DNA from: Catellatospora methionotrophica
GTDB lineage: Bacteria > Actinomycetota > Actinomycetes > Mycobacteriales > Micromonosporaceae
Direction of reading: 5' to 3'
Assembly: GCF_011297335.1 (NCBI RefSeq)
Contig: NZ_JAAOTJ010000005.1
Coordinates: 186,001-250,000 of the forward strand
DNA: 64,000 nucleotides
Below the pieces are notes generated by a model, which saw only the letters and a list, made by a program, of their open reading frames with translations, was not told where the DNA came from and searched no databases. The position numbers were made by a program, and so were the translations under genes. This document shows positions 54,532 through 63,088 of this stretch, one piece after another. Every line of letters begins with the position of its first letter. The first letter of the stretch is position 1.

Positions 54532-55323
54532 GTGGAACCGAGCAGATCACCGCTGGAGCCGGACCGTCTCGCGGTCCTGACCCGCTGGCAGGTCGAGGTG
54601 CTGGCGCAGACCGGCTCGACGAACGCCGACGTGGCCGCCGCGGCGCGCGACGGCGCGGGCGAGGGGCTGGTGGTGACCGCCGAGGCGCAGACCGCCGGGC
54701 GCGGCCGGCTCGGGCGCACGTGGGTGTCCCCGCCCCGCGCCGGGCTGGCGGTGTCCGTGCTGCTGCGGCCCGCCCCGGACGTCTCGCGCTGGGGCTGGCT
54801 CCCGCTGCTCGCCGGGGTCGCGCTGGCCGAGGCGGTGCGTGCGGTGACGGGGCTGGAGTCCGCCCTGAAGTGGCCCAACGATCTCCTGATCGGCGGCGGC
54901 AAGTGCGCGGGGCTGCTGGCCGAGGTGCCGGTGCCTGGCGTGGTGGTGATCGGCATCGGGTTGAACGTGAGCCTGACGGCCGACGAGCTGCCGGACACCC
55001 CGACCGGACTGCCCGCGACGTCGCTGCTGCTGGCGGGCGCTGCGCAGGTGGACCGGACCGAGCTGCTGGCCGTGCTGCTGGAGCGGCTGGGCGCGCGCTA
55101 CGACGCCTGGCGGCAGGCGGGCGGTGACCCGGACACCAGCGGCCTGCGGGACGCGTACCTGCGGTTGTGTGGGACGCTCGGGCGGCAGGTGTCGGTGATC
55201 CTGCCGGGCGCCACGGACCTCACCGGCGAGGCGGTGACCGTGGACACCGACGGCCGCCTCGTCGTGCGCACCGGGGCGGGTGACCGTCCGGTCGCGGCGG
55301 GCGACGTCGTCCACCTGCGCTGA
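54532..55323 (+). CDS. birA: Biotin-[acetyl-CoA-carboxylase] ligase
   Basis: 263 residues from GTG at 54532. It activates biotin with ATP and attaches it to the carrier lysine of AccA-type subunits. Visible: TGSTNADVAAAARDGAGEG, the biotinyl-AMP loop GRGRLGRTWVSPPRAG near residue 60, the KWPNDLLIGGGKCAGLL segment near 110 and the C-terminal SH3-like domain. There is no N-terminal helix-turn-helix, so it is a monofunctional ligase and not a transcriptional repressor, as expected in actinobacteria. It lies 0.9 kb from the beta chain gene and complements accA in the same region. Confidence 0.95.
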   Translation: MEPSRSPLEPDRLAVLTRWQVEVLAQTGSTNADVAAAARDGAGEGLVVTAEAQTAGRGRLGRTWVSPPRAGLAVSVLLRPAPDVSRWGWLPLLAGVALAEAVRAVTGLESALKWPNDLLIGGGKCAGLLAEVPVPGVVVIGIGLNVSLTADELPDTPTGLPATSLLLAGAAQVDRTELLAVLLERLGARYDAWRQAGGDPDTSGLRDAYLRLCGTLGRQVSVILPGATDLTGEAVTVDTDGRLVVRTGAGDRPVAAGDVVHLR

Positions 55324-55379
55324 ACCGCGCTACGTACCGGTACCGCGCTCGCACCTCGCACCATCCGCGACTGGAGAGC

Positions 55380-55416
55380 GCTCGTTTCGCCGACGCTCCA
55401 GCGTCCCGAAACGAGC
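55380..55416 (+). terminator. Hairpin terminator after birA
   Basis: GCTCGTTTCG (55380-55389) and CGAAACGAGC (55407-55416) pair as a 10-bp stem, with an inner GACGCT/AGCGTC stem of 6 bp (55392-55405). It begins 57 bases past the birA stop codon. Confidence 0.6.
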
Positions 55417-55598
55417 ACGCCGATTCGCGCACACACCGCTCCCGCGACTACAGCGCGTTCGGTGAGCGCTACCGCCGGGAACCGACAGACCGATTGCCGA
55501 CGGAGCACCGATGGCGGATGGCAGGGCGTCGCCTGGTGGAACTACCCTGCTCGCGGACAATCGTGCGTTTGATCGCAGGCTGTAACGAGGAGGCACGG

Positions 55599-56147
55599 AT
55601 GGCGTTCCCTGAGGACGTGTTGACCGCGGACGAGCACGTGGTGCTCGACCTGCACCCCCACTGGAAGGCCATGATCCGGCCGGTGACGGTCCTGGTGCTG
55701 GCGGTGGCCGCGGTGATCGCCGCGCTGCTGTTCGACCTCGACGCGATGCTGGTCTACATCGTGGCGGGCCTGGCCGTCGTCGCGGTGGCCTGGCTGACGT
55801 TCTGGCCGTGGCTGGTCTGGCGCACCACGCACTACGTGCTGACCAACGAGCGCGTGCTGCTGCAGACCGGTGTCTTCTCGCGGGACCGCCGGGACATCCC
55901 GCTGTCGCGGGTCAACGACCACGCGATGAGCCAGAAGTTCATCGAGCGGCTGCTGGGCTGCGGCACGCTGACCATCGAGTCGGCGGGCGAGCGCGGGCAG
56001 TCGGTGCTCAACGACATCCCGCACGTCGAGAAGGTGCAGACGACGCTGTACGAGCTGGTCGAGGCCGACCGGGACGCGCACTCGTACAACGACAACGAGC
56101 GCCCGGCCGCCCCGGTCCAGCAGACCAAGGTCGAAGAGAAGCAGTGA
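55599..56147 (+). CDS. PH-domain membrane protein
   Basis: 182 residues from ATG at 55599, with GAGGAGG 6 bases upstream. Two hydrophobic segments near the start (VTVLVLAVAAVIAALLFDLDA, YIVAGLAVVAVAWLTFWPW) are followed by a bacterial pleckstrin-homology domain (HYVLTNERVLLQTGVFSRD, the YxxTNxR pattern of DUF304/bPH2 proteins) and CGTLTIESAGERGQSVL. Function is unknown for most such proteins; it could shape membrane or secreted stress responses. It is convergent with gtrA, with only 6 bases between the two stop codons and no hairpin. Confidence 0.9.
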   Translation: MAFPEDVLTADEHVVLDLHPHWKAMIRPVTVLVLAVAAVIAALLFDLDAMLVYIVAGLAVVAVAWLTFWPWLVWRTTHYVLTNERVLLQTGVFSRDRRDIPLSRVNDHAMSQKFIERLLGCGTLTIESAGERGQSVLNDIPHVEKVQTTLYELVEADRDAHSYNDNERPAAPVQQTKVEEKQ

Positions 56148-56153
56148 CGCAGG

Positions 56154-56894
56154 CTACCGCTCTGGGCGCGGCTTCGCGCGCGTGAGCTCCTCGGCGAGCT
56201 CCGTGTCGGTGAACTCCGCGTCCAGGGCGGCCAGCTGCTCGGCGGCCCGGTTGTCGGCCGCGAACTCGGCCTCCAGCGGGGCGGTGAGCCTGGCGAAGTC
56301 GTCGGGGCGCACCTGTGCGGGCACCGGCACTCCGGCCAGCGCGCTCGCGGCGGCCTCCGCGTCGACCAGCTCCTCGACGCTGTCGACGTGCACGTGCGCG
56401 GGGCCGAAGTCGGCGTCGACGCCACCGGCCGCGACGGCGACCTGGTTCGCGGGGGCGAACACGAACGTGCGGTACGTGTAGAAGCGGAAGATCGTGCCGA
56501 GCACCAGGCCCAGGAGCTTGGCCGCGTTGAGCGCGAGCAGGCCGTGCAGGCCCAGCGCGTACTTGGTGGCGCCCATGATGGCCAGCTCGATGGCCAGGCC
56601 CGCGGCGTTGAACAGCACGAACAGCATGAACTCGCGGCCCATGGCCTGGCTCATCCGGTCGCGGTAGGTCCAGTGCCGGTTCATCAGGTAGGACGTCACC
56701 ATCGCCACGACGGTCGCCACGACGTTGGCCTTGAGCTGGCCGGTCGGGAAGATCGTCAGCACCAGGGCGTTCAGCACCACGAAGTTGACCACGGTGTTCA
56801 CACCGCCGACGATGGCGAACTTCAGGGCCTCGGGCCCCATCTTGCGGAGGCGTTCGGGCAACAGGCGATCGAGCATCGTCAGGTCAGGGCGCAC
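56154..56894 (-). CDS. GtrA-family membrane protein
   Basis: 246 residues, starting GTG at 56894 or ATG at 56876 (MLDRLLPERLR). Four transmembrane segments of the GtrA fold in the first 150 residues (KFAIVGGVNTVVNFVVLNAL, LLALNAAKLLGLVLGTIFRF) are followed by a charged Ala/Glu-rich tail of about 90 residues. GtrA proteins move or help transfer lipid-linked sugars in the membrane. It is the third gene behind the giant sigma gene and a paralogue of the next one, 62 bases away. Confidence 0.88.
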   Translation of the reverse strand: MRPDLTMLDRLLPERLRKMGPEALKFAIVGGVNTVVNFVVLNALVLTIFPTGQLKANVVATVVAMVTSYLMNRHWTYRDRMSQAMGREFMLFVLFNAAGLAIELAIMGATKYALGLHGLLALNAAKLLGLVLGTIFRFYTYRTFVFAPANQVAVAAGGVDADFGPAHVHVDSVEELVDAEAAASALAGVPVPAQVRPDDFARLTAPLEAEFAADNRAAEQLAALDAEFTDTELAEELTRAKPRPER

Positions 56895-56956
56895 TGGGCC
56901 ACCTTACGCGAGTTGGTGAGGAGGGGGCGGCAGCGCAACTCCGAATGCAAGCCAAC

Positions 56957-57472
56957 TCACCCCACCTGGGCGGGCGCGGGGGCCGGAACGGCCGGTGCCC
57001 CGTTGAAGACGAAGCGGCGATACGCCCAGAACCGGAAGACGCTGGCTATACCGGTGCCGAGCAGCATCTTGGCGATGTTGTCGGCCAGCCAGGTGTGGAA
57101 GATCCCCGGCCAGATCGCGCCCAGCACGTCGTGGCTCAGCCACACCACCGCGAGCGTGATGCCCAGGCCCACCAGGTTGAAGAAGAAGTACAGCGAGTAT
57201 TCCCTGGTCAAGCTGGAGCGTTCCCGGTCCCGCCAGGTCCAGTAGCGGTTGCCGAAGAACGCGCCGGTCGCCGCGACCACCGTGGAGATCGCCGCCGCGG
57301 CGAGCGGGCCGGTCGGCGAGCGCAGCAGGTTGAAGACGGCGAAATCGACGACGTACGCCGCGCCGCCGACGGCGCCGAACTTGCCCAGCTCGTGGATCAG
57401 GTGCCGGAACTGCGCGACCAGCCGCAGCGGCAGTGCTGCGGCGGGTGGCGCGGTCGGCGTCTCGGGGGTCAC
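56957..57472 (-). CDS. GtrA-family membrane protein (second copy)
   Basis: 171 residues from GTG at 57472, 9 bases after the stop of the giant sigma gene. Four transmembrane segments with the GtrA signatures GKFGAVGGAAYVVDFAVFNL and FRFWAYRRFVFN, the same FRFxxYRxFVF ending seen in the neighbour. The short tail ends PAPAPAQVG. Two paralogues in series suggest either a duplicated transporter for a lipid-linked sugar or a heterodimer. The link with the sigma gene is the tight spacing. Confidence 0.9.
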   Translation of the reverse strand: MTPETPTAPPAAALPLRLVAQFRHLIHELGKFGAVGGAAYVVDFAVFNLLRSPTGPLAAAAISTVVAATGAFFGNRYWTWRDRERSSLTREYSLYFFFNLVGLGITLAVVWLSHDVLGAIWPGIFHTWLADNIAKMLLGTGIASVFRFWAYRRFVFNGAPAVPAPAPAQVG

Positions 57473-57481
57473 CCCGCGAGC

Positions 57482-60286
57482 CTACCGTGCCGCCACGGCA
57501 GGGCCTTCCGCCTGCGCGGGCCCGGTGATCACCGCCAGCACTCCCACCTCCATCGGATCGCCGCCCATCCGCAGCTCGGCGGTGCTGCCCACAGGGGCCT
57601 TGCCCTCGGCCCGGAGCACGTCCAGTCCCGGGGTGCGCCAGGGGCACAGCCCCGGCACGGTTCGGCAGGCCACCGCCGCGGCTCCGGCGTTGCGGCCGCC
57701 GCCGAGGTTGCCCGGCTCGCCCGCCGGGGAGCCGTCGATGAGCAGTTCGTCGCCGGTCAGTTTGAGGTCGCCGTCCCAGAGGGCCAGGCCCACCCGGACC
57801 GGTCCCGCGCCGCCCAGCCCGACGCTGGTCGCCACGTCCCCGCGCCCGGCACGGGGGCCCAGGTAGACCGCGGCCTCGCCGCGCGGGGTGTCCCCGTGCT
57901 CGTACACCACGGCCAGCGTCCAGCCCGCGAACTGCTTGCGGCCGCGCGGCAGCGGCTCGGCCGGGGCGGTCAGCCACCAGTCCCCGCCGCCGCCCCTGCG
58001 CAGCAGCTTGGTCACGTCGGCGAAGCCCTGGGTCAGCGACGTGCCGGACTCGGCATGGCCGAACCGCACCTGCACCGGCTGCCAGTCGCCCTGCGGGCCG
58101 TGCAGCGCGACCAGCTCGGGCAGCCGCGCCGCGGAGGCGGCGACCACCAGCCCGGCCCAGCGCACCTTCGCGCCCTCGGGCAGGTCCAGCCGGGCCCCGC
58201 TGGCGGCCTTGTCCCCGGCCAGGGACGCGATCGGCCCCTTCGGCCCGGCGGGTCCCGGCTCGTCGAGCAGCCCCGCCGGTGCGGCGGGCTCGCCGACGTC
58301 GGGCAGCAGCGGGGACATGTCCAGCACGTTGTTGTCCGTGCCGAGCAGGCACAGCGGGCGGGGCACGCAGGACAGCAGGGTGCTGCCCGCGAGCGCCACG
58401 TCTACCCGGCCCCGGGCGGCGTGCCCGAGCCGCAACCCGGACGGTGCGACCGGCACCCGGAACGCGGTGACGCGGTGCCGCTGCCCGTACGTCGCGGTCA
58501 CGCCTATCTCCTGGAAGCCGCTGACGGTGGCGTCGGCCAGCACGGGCAGCCGGGCCACCGACCGGGCACCCTTCTTCCAGCGCGGCCGGTCGCAGGACGC
58601 GCCGGTCGCGGTCGCCTCGCACTGCCAGCCGTCCCCGGCCCCGGTCCCGGCCAGCCGCATGCCTGTGGGCAGTGTCACGTCGATCCGCACCGCCCCGGGC
58701 GGCGCGGCGTCCCCCACCGCGGGAGCGAGCCCGGTTTCCGCCGGTGTCGGCGCGGGGGCGACGAAGGAAGCAGGCCGGAGCCGGACCGCCGCCGGTTCGT
58801 CGCCCTGCCGGTCGGCAGGCGCGCCGGTGCCGGTGTCCGGCACGTCCATGCCGTCCGTGTCCGGGGAGTCCACGCGGTCGTCGGCGGACGCCCGCACCGG
58901 GATGGGCAGGGTGCCTGCCTGGCCCGCCACCAGGTCGACCTCGGTGAACTCCGGCGCGGACACCGCGGCGTCCGGCTCGGCCGGGGGAGTCGGAGCGACC
59001 GGCGCGACGGGTGCGGGCGCGGCCGCGGGAGGCGGTTTCGGCACGGTGGCCGGGGCGGGTCGCGCTGGTGGCAGCACCATCGCCGGACCCCGCGTGGTGG
59101 GGGCGGGCGGCGACGGCGACGGCCGCGCGGTGGTCGCCGCGGGCGACGGAGCCGGGGGTACGAACACCGGCGGCGCGGCGGGCACCGGCACCGGAACCGG
59201 GGCCGCCCGCGACGGCGTGGTGGGCGGCGTGGGCGTGGCCGTCATCGCCACGAACACGATGATCCCGGCGAGTGAGGCCACCCCGAGCCCGGTGCCCGCG
59301 ACGAGGTTCGCGATGCCGTACCGGCTGATCACGTGGCGGGGCGCGGTCAGCAGCCACCGACCACCGCCGACGGCGAGCACGGCCGTGGTGGCCGCCCGCC
59401 CGCGCAGCGTCTGCCACACCTGCGGCCACCACAGCACGAGCGCCCCCCAGGCGGTGGCCAGCCGGCCACCGAGTGCGAGCTTGCCCGCACCGGCCAGGTA
59501 GGCGGGCGCGGCGGCCCCCAGTAACAGAGGTGCGACGACGTTGCGCAGGCCCGCGTTCTCCTCGGTCAGCTCGCGGTGCAGGCGGCGGCACTCGGCGCAG
59601 CTGGACAGGTGCTCGTCGACCTTGCCCCGGTCGCGTTTGGCCAGCGCGGCCCGTACGTACCCGGCCAGGTGCGCCCCGGTCCAGTGGCAGCGCGGGTTGC
59701 CGGTGAGCGCGATGTGCTCCTGTAGATACATCTGCCGCAGACGCTCGCGGGCCCGGTAGGCCAGCGCGGCGACGCCGTTGGGAGTGAGCCCGAGCAGCGG
59801 GGCGACCTGCGACGGGCTCTCGCCCTCGACCTCGGTGTGCCAGAGCACGGCCCGCCAGCGTTCGGGCAGCCGGTTGAAGGCGCGGGCCGCGTACGACGTC
59901 TCCAGCCGGGAGATGGTCGGGTCGTCGACGGGTTCGGCGGTCTCGTACCGGGTGAGGTCGTCGGTGAGCTCGACGCGCCGCTCGCGCCGGGCCCGGTCGT
60001 AGCGGGTGTGCCGCATGGTGGTGAGCAGGTACGCCCGGAAGGCGGTGTCCGGCCCGCCGCCCTTGCGCAGCACCGCCAGCACCTTGGTGAAGGTGTCGGC
60101 GATCAGGTCGTCGGCGTCGGCGTGGTCGGTGCTGAGCACCCGCGCCAGCCGCCGTGCCGATTCGAAGTGGCGTTCGTAGAGCAGGCCGAACGCGTCGGTG
60201 TCGCCGCCGCGGACGGCGGAGATGAGTTGTGGATCGCTGTTCGGGTCGGTGGGCTGATCCTGGGCAGGGTAAGACGTACTGGTCAC
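57482..60286 (-). CDS. Giant ECF sigma factor with anti-sigma zinc-finger, membrane span and extracytoplasmic domain
   Basis: 934 residues from GTG at 60286, with GGAGG 5 bases upstream. Residues 15-185: sigma region 2 (DAFGLLYERHFESARRLARV, DLIADTFTKVLAVL) and region 4 (LPERWRAVLWHTEVEGESPS then LLGLTPNGVAALAYRARERL). Residues 205-240: zinc-binding anti-sigma motif HLSSCAEC in KVDEHLSSCAECRRLHREL. A membrane span near 335-350 (VASLAGIIVFVAMTATP) is followed by a long Pro/Ala linker and a 350-residue extracytoplasmic part with PVRASADDRVD-like and repeated cysteine pairs (CVPRPLC, CRTVPGLC). Such sigma/anti-sigma/sensor fusions occur in ECF52-like factors (SCO4117 type; placement is inference). 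Two gtrA genes follow in the same direction. Confidence 0.88.
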   Translation of the reverse strand: MTSTSYPAQDQPTDPNSDPQLISAVRGGDTDAFGLLYERHFESARRLARVLSTDHADADDLIADTFTKVLAVLRKGGGPDTAFRAYLLTTMRHTRYDRARRERRVELTDDLTRYETAEPVDDPTISRLETSYAARAFNRLPERWRAVLWHTEVEGESPSQVAPLLGLTPNGVAALAYRARERLRQMYLQEHIALTGNPRCHWTGAHLAGYVRAALAKRDRGKVDEHLSSCAECRRLHRELTEENAGLRNVVAPLLLGAAAPAYLAGAGKLALGGRLATAWGALVLWWPQVWQTLRGRAATTAVLAVGGGRWLLTAPRHVISRYGIANLVAGTGLGVASLAGIIVFVAMTATPTPPTTPSRAAPVPVPVPAAPPVFVPPAPSPAATTARPSPSPPAPTTRGPAMVLPPARPAPATVPKPPPAAAPAPVAPVAPTPPAEPDAAVSAPEFTEVDLVAGQAGTLPIPVRASADDRVDSPDTDGMDVPDTGTGAPADRQGDEPAAVRLRPASFVAPAPTPAETGLAPAVGDAAPPGAVRIDVTLPTGMRLAGTGAGDGWQCEATATGASCDRPRWKKGARSVARLPVLADATVSGFQEIGVTATYGQRHRVTAFRVPVAPSGLRLGHAARGRVDVALAGSTLLSCVPRPLCLLGTDNNVLDMSPLLPDVGEPAAPAGLLDEPGPAGPKGPIASLAGDKAASGARLDLPEGAKVRWAGLVVAASAARLPELVALHGPQGDWQPVQVRFGHAESGTSLTQGFADVTKLLRRGGGGDWWLTAPAEPLPRGRKQFAGWTLAVVYEHGDTPRGEAAVYLGPRAGRGDVATSVGLGGAGPVRVGLALWDGDLKLTGDELLIDGSPAGEPGNLGGGRNAGAAAVACRTVPGLCPWRTPGLDVLRAEGKAPVGSTAELRMGGDPMEVGVLAVITGPAQAEGPAVAAR

Positions 60287-60692
60287 GGCCGCCTCCGGGG
60301 GGAATGTCACGGTTTCGCCGGCTGCTAGGGACGTTAGACCAATCACCCGATTTGCGGAATATGCGGAGCTCATGATGAAGTCGCGATGGAGCGTTCGCTC
60401 GGGCCTGGAACCGGGTATGCGGAGGAGCGTGACCGGGCTCGCACGCGCCAGTGCCGTCGCGCGACAGTAACGCTTCAAGATCGAAAAGGGGATTTGCGGA
60501 AACGTGCGCGTTCGGCCGAAGAATCGTGCGCGAAGAAGCACTTGGACCGACGCTTGTGCACTTATTCACAAGGCGGGAACGGTCTCAGGCAACAAACCGG
60601 GCTTACGCTGAGGCCACATCCCGGACGACCCGCGGCCACCTGGCCGTCGTCAGTCGTATCCGTCGGTCAAAGACGACCACGAGGAGAACTCC
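60287..60692. other. 406-base divergent gap between the sigma gene and pckG
   Basis: No gene is supported. It contains the control elements of both flanking genes: a Rex-like operator at 60554-60571 and an 11-base direct repeat GATTTGCGGAA at 60349-60359 and 60493-60503, 144 bp apart, of unknown role. A GAGGAG ribosome binding site lies just before pckG. Confidence 0.55.
60554..60571 (+). promoter_or_regulatory. Rex-type NADH-responsive operator upstream of pckG
   Basis: TTGTGCACTTATTCACAA matches the Rex consensus TTGTGAAnnnnTTCACAA at all specified positions but one (A to C in the left arm). It lies 122 bases before the pckG start. Rex represses when NADH is low, so redox control of pckG is likely, but this is inference from sequence match. 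Confidence 0.6.
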
Positions 60693-62528
60693 ATGACCGC
60701 GCCGGCAGTCATCGCAGGGCTTGACCAGCATCCGACCTCCCACCCGAGGCTGCTCGCCTGGGTGCGCCAGATCGCAGAGCTCACCACGCCGGACAGCATC
60801 GTGTGGTGCGACGGCTCCGAGGACGAGTGGACCCGGCTCACCGCCGAACTCGTCACCGCGGGCAGCCTGGTCCGCCTGGACCCCGTCAAGCGGCCCAACT
60901 CCTTCTGGGCGCGCACCGACCCCTCCGACGTCGCACGGGTCGAAGAGCGCACGTTCATCTGCTCGGTCGACGAGGCCGACTGCGGCCCCACGAACAACTG
61001 GATGGCCCCGTCCGAGATGAAGCAGCTCATGACCGAGCTGTACCGGGGCTGCATGCGCGGCCGCACCATGTACGTCATCCCGTTCTGCATGGGTCCGCTC
61101 GACGCCGAGAACCCCATGTTCGGCGTGGAGATCACCGACTCGGCGTACGTCGTGGCCAGCATGCGGATCATGACCCGGATGGGCACGAACGTGCTCGAGG
61201 CGATGGGCGAGACCGCGGACTTCGTGCCCGCCCTGCACTCGGTCGGCGCGCCGCTGGAGCCGGGTCAGGCCGACGTGCCGTGGCCGTGCTCGACCACCAA
61301 GTACATCTCGCACTTCCCGGAGACCCGCGAGATCTGGTCGTTCGGCTCGGGCTACGGCGGCAACTCGCTGCTGGGCAAGAAGTGCTACTCGCTGCGCATC
61401 GCCAGCGTGATGGGCCGCGACGAGGGCTGGCTCGCCGAGCACATGCTGATCCTCAAGCTGACCAACCCGGCCGGCAAGGTGCACTACATCGCGGCGGCGT
61501 TCCCGTCGGCGTGCGGCAAGACCAACCTCGCCATGCTGGAGCCGACCATCCCCGGCTGGAAGGTCGAGACCCTGGGCGACGACATCGCCTGGATGCGCTT
61601 CGGCGACGACGGCCGCCTGTACGCGGTGAACCCCGAGTACGGCCTGTTCGGCGTCGCGCCGGGCACGGACTGGAAGACCAACCCGAACGCGATGCGCACG
61701 CTCGCCGCAGGCAACTCGCTGTTCACCAACGTGGCCCGCACCGACGACAACGACATCTGGTGGGAGGGCATGGGCGAGCCCCCGGCCCACCTCACCGACT
61801 GGCACGGCGACGACTGGACCCCGGACTCCGACCAGGTCTCCAGTCACCCGAACTCGCGCTTCTGCGCGCCGATCACCCAGTGCCCGATCCTCGCGCCGGA
61901 GTACGACGACCCGCGGGGCGTGCCGATCTCGGCGATCCTGTTCGGCGGCCGCCGCAAGACGACGATCCCGCTCGTCAGCCAGTCCCGCGACTGGGTGCAC
62001 GGCGTCTTCCAGGGCGCGACCCTGTCGTCGGAGACCACCGCCGCCGCGGTCGGCCAGGTCGGCGTGGTGCGCCGCGACCCGATGGCGATGCTGCCGTTCA
62101 TCGGCTACCACGCCGGCGACTACTTCCGCCACTGGATCGCCATGGGCAAGGGCGTCGACGGCAACGCCGACAAGCTGCCCAGCATCTTCTACGTCAACTG
62201 GTTCCGCCGTGGTGACGACGGCCGCTTCCTGTGGCCCGGATTCGGCGAGAACTCCCGGGTGCTCAAGTGGGTCGTCGAGCGCCTGGAGGGCGAGGGCGGT
62301 GCGATCGAGACCCCCGTCGGCTTCGTCCCGCGCGCCCAGGACCTCGACCTGACCGGGCTGGACGTCCCCACTGCGGACATCGAGCTGGCACTGGAGGTCC
62401 GCCCCGACGAGTGGACCGCCGAGATCCCGCAGATCACCGAGTGGTTCGACAAGTTCGGCGACAAGCTCCCGGCCGTCCTCTGGTCCGAGCTCGACGCGCT
62501 CAAGGCCCGCCTCAACGTCACCGAGTGA
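60693..62528 (+). CDS. pckG: GTP-dependent phosphoenolpyruvate carboxykinase
   Basis: 611 residues from ATG at 60693, with GAGGAG 6 bases upstream. It converts oxaloacetate to phosphoenolpyruvate with GTP, the first committed step of gluconeogenesis (or anaplerosis in reverse). Landmarks: [13 protein letters not shown] near residue 90, [19 protein letters not shown] near 222, the P-loop [11 protein letters not shown] with the catalytic Cys near 270, and the C-terminal region [11 protein letters not shown]. Length and motifs are normal. A near-perfect Rex operator 122 bases upstream suggests redox control. Confidence 0.97.
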   Translation: MTAPAVIAGLDQHPTSHPRLLAWVRQIAELTTPDSIVWCDGSEDEWTRLTAELVTAGSLVRLDPVKRPNSFWARTDPSDVARVEERTFICSVDEADCGPTNNWMAPSEMKQLMTELYRGCMRGRTMYVIPFCMGPLDAENPMFGVEITDSAYVVASMRIMTRMGTNVLEAMGETADFVPALHSVGAPLEPGQADVPWPCSTTKYISHFPETREIWSFGSGYGGNSLLGKKCYSLRIASVMGRDEGWLAEHMLILKLTNPAGKVHYIAAAFPSACGKTNLAMLEPTIPGWKVETLGDDIAWMRFGDDGRLYAVNPEYGLFGVAPGTDWKTNPNAMRTLAAGNSLFTNVARTDDNDIWWEGMGEPPAHLTDWHGDDWTPDSDQVSSHPNSRFCAPITQCPILAPEYDDPRGVPISAILFGGRRKTTIPLVSQSRDWVHGVFQGATLSSETTAAAVGQVGVVRRDPMAMLPFIGYHAGDYFRHWIAMGKGVDGNADKLPSIFYVNWFRRGDDGRFLWPGFGENSRVLKWVVERLEGEGGAIETPVGFVPRAQDLDLTGLDVPTADIELALEVRPDEWTAEIPQITEWFDKFGDKLPAVLWSELDALKARLNVTE

Positions 62529-62556
62529 CGTTTCGACGAGGATCTTGGCACAACCT

Positions 62557-62589
62557 CGCAGGCCCGCTGACGATGTCGGCGGGCCTGCG
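62557..62589 (+). terminator. Hairpin terminator of pckG
   Basis: CGCAGGCCCGC (62557-62567) and GCGGGCCTGCG (62579-62589) form a perfect 11-bp stem with an 11-base loop, 29 bases past the pckG stop and 14 bases before the Rrf2 regulator start. Confidence 0.75.
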
Positions 62590-62603
62590 GGCATCATGGG
62601 GGT

Positions 62604-63059
62604 GTGCAGATCTCGGCTAGAGGCGACTACGCGGTCCGGGCCGCTCTGGAGCTGGCCAACGCGTACCCGGCGACCATCTCGGCACAGGCGCTCGCGGACG
62701 TTCAGGGGCTGCCCCGCAAGTTCCTCGAAGCCGTGCTCGCCGACCTGCGGCGCAGCGGAGTGATCCACGCCGTGCGAGGCGCCGACGGCGGTTACAGCCT
62801 CAGCTCGCCGCCCGCCGAGGTGACCATCGGCATGGTGCTGCGGGCCGTCGACGGGCCGCTGGCGGGCGTACGCGGCCACCGCCCCGAGCAGACCAGCTAC
62901 ACCGGCACCTCCACCCACCTGCCGCTGGTCTGGGTCGCGGTGCGCTCCGCGGTGCGCAGCGTCGTCGACGAGGTGACCCTCGCCCAGGCCGTCACCGGCC
63001 AGCTGCCCGAGGCCGTCCGAGATCTGACCACGGTCCCGGACGCCTGGCAGCCGCGCTGA
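62604..63059 (+). CDS. Rrf2-family transcriptional regulator lacking cysteines
   Basis: 151 residues from GTG at 62604. The winged-helix Rrf2 domain is clear (ISARGDYAVRAALELANAY, ISAQALADVQGLPRKFLEAV, VRGADGGYSLSSPPAEVTIG). There is no cysteine in the whole protein, so it cannot ligand an iron-sulfur cluster the way IscR or NsrR do; it resembles CymR-type members that sense by protein partners. Its targets are unknown. It starts 14 bases after the pckG terminator and 29 bases before the prenyltransferase gene, so it may be transcribed by read-through from either side. Confidence 0.9.
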   Translation: MQISARGDYAVRAALELANAYPATISAQALADVQGLPRKFLEAVLADLRRSGVIHAVRGADGGYSLSSPPAEVTIGMVLRAVDGPLAGVRGHRPEQTSYTGTSTHLPLVWVAVRSAVRSVVDEVTLAQAVTGQLPEAVRDLTTVPDAWQPR

Positions 63060-63088
63060 TCAGCGCCACCGGCGTTAGGCTGCCCAGG

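Noticed and set aside
53661-54998. Leftward 445-codon open frame opposite birA and the low-complexity protein
   Set aside because: It runs antisense through the clear BirA gene, reads as Ser/Thr/Arg-rich filler and has no start with a ribosome binding site.
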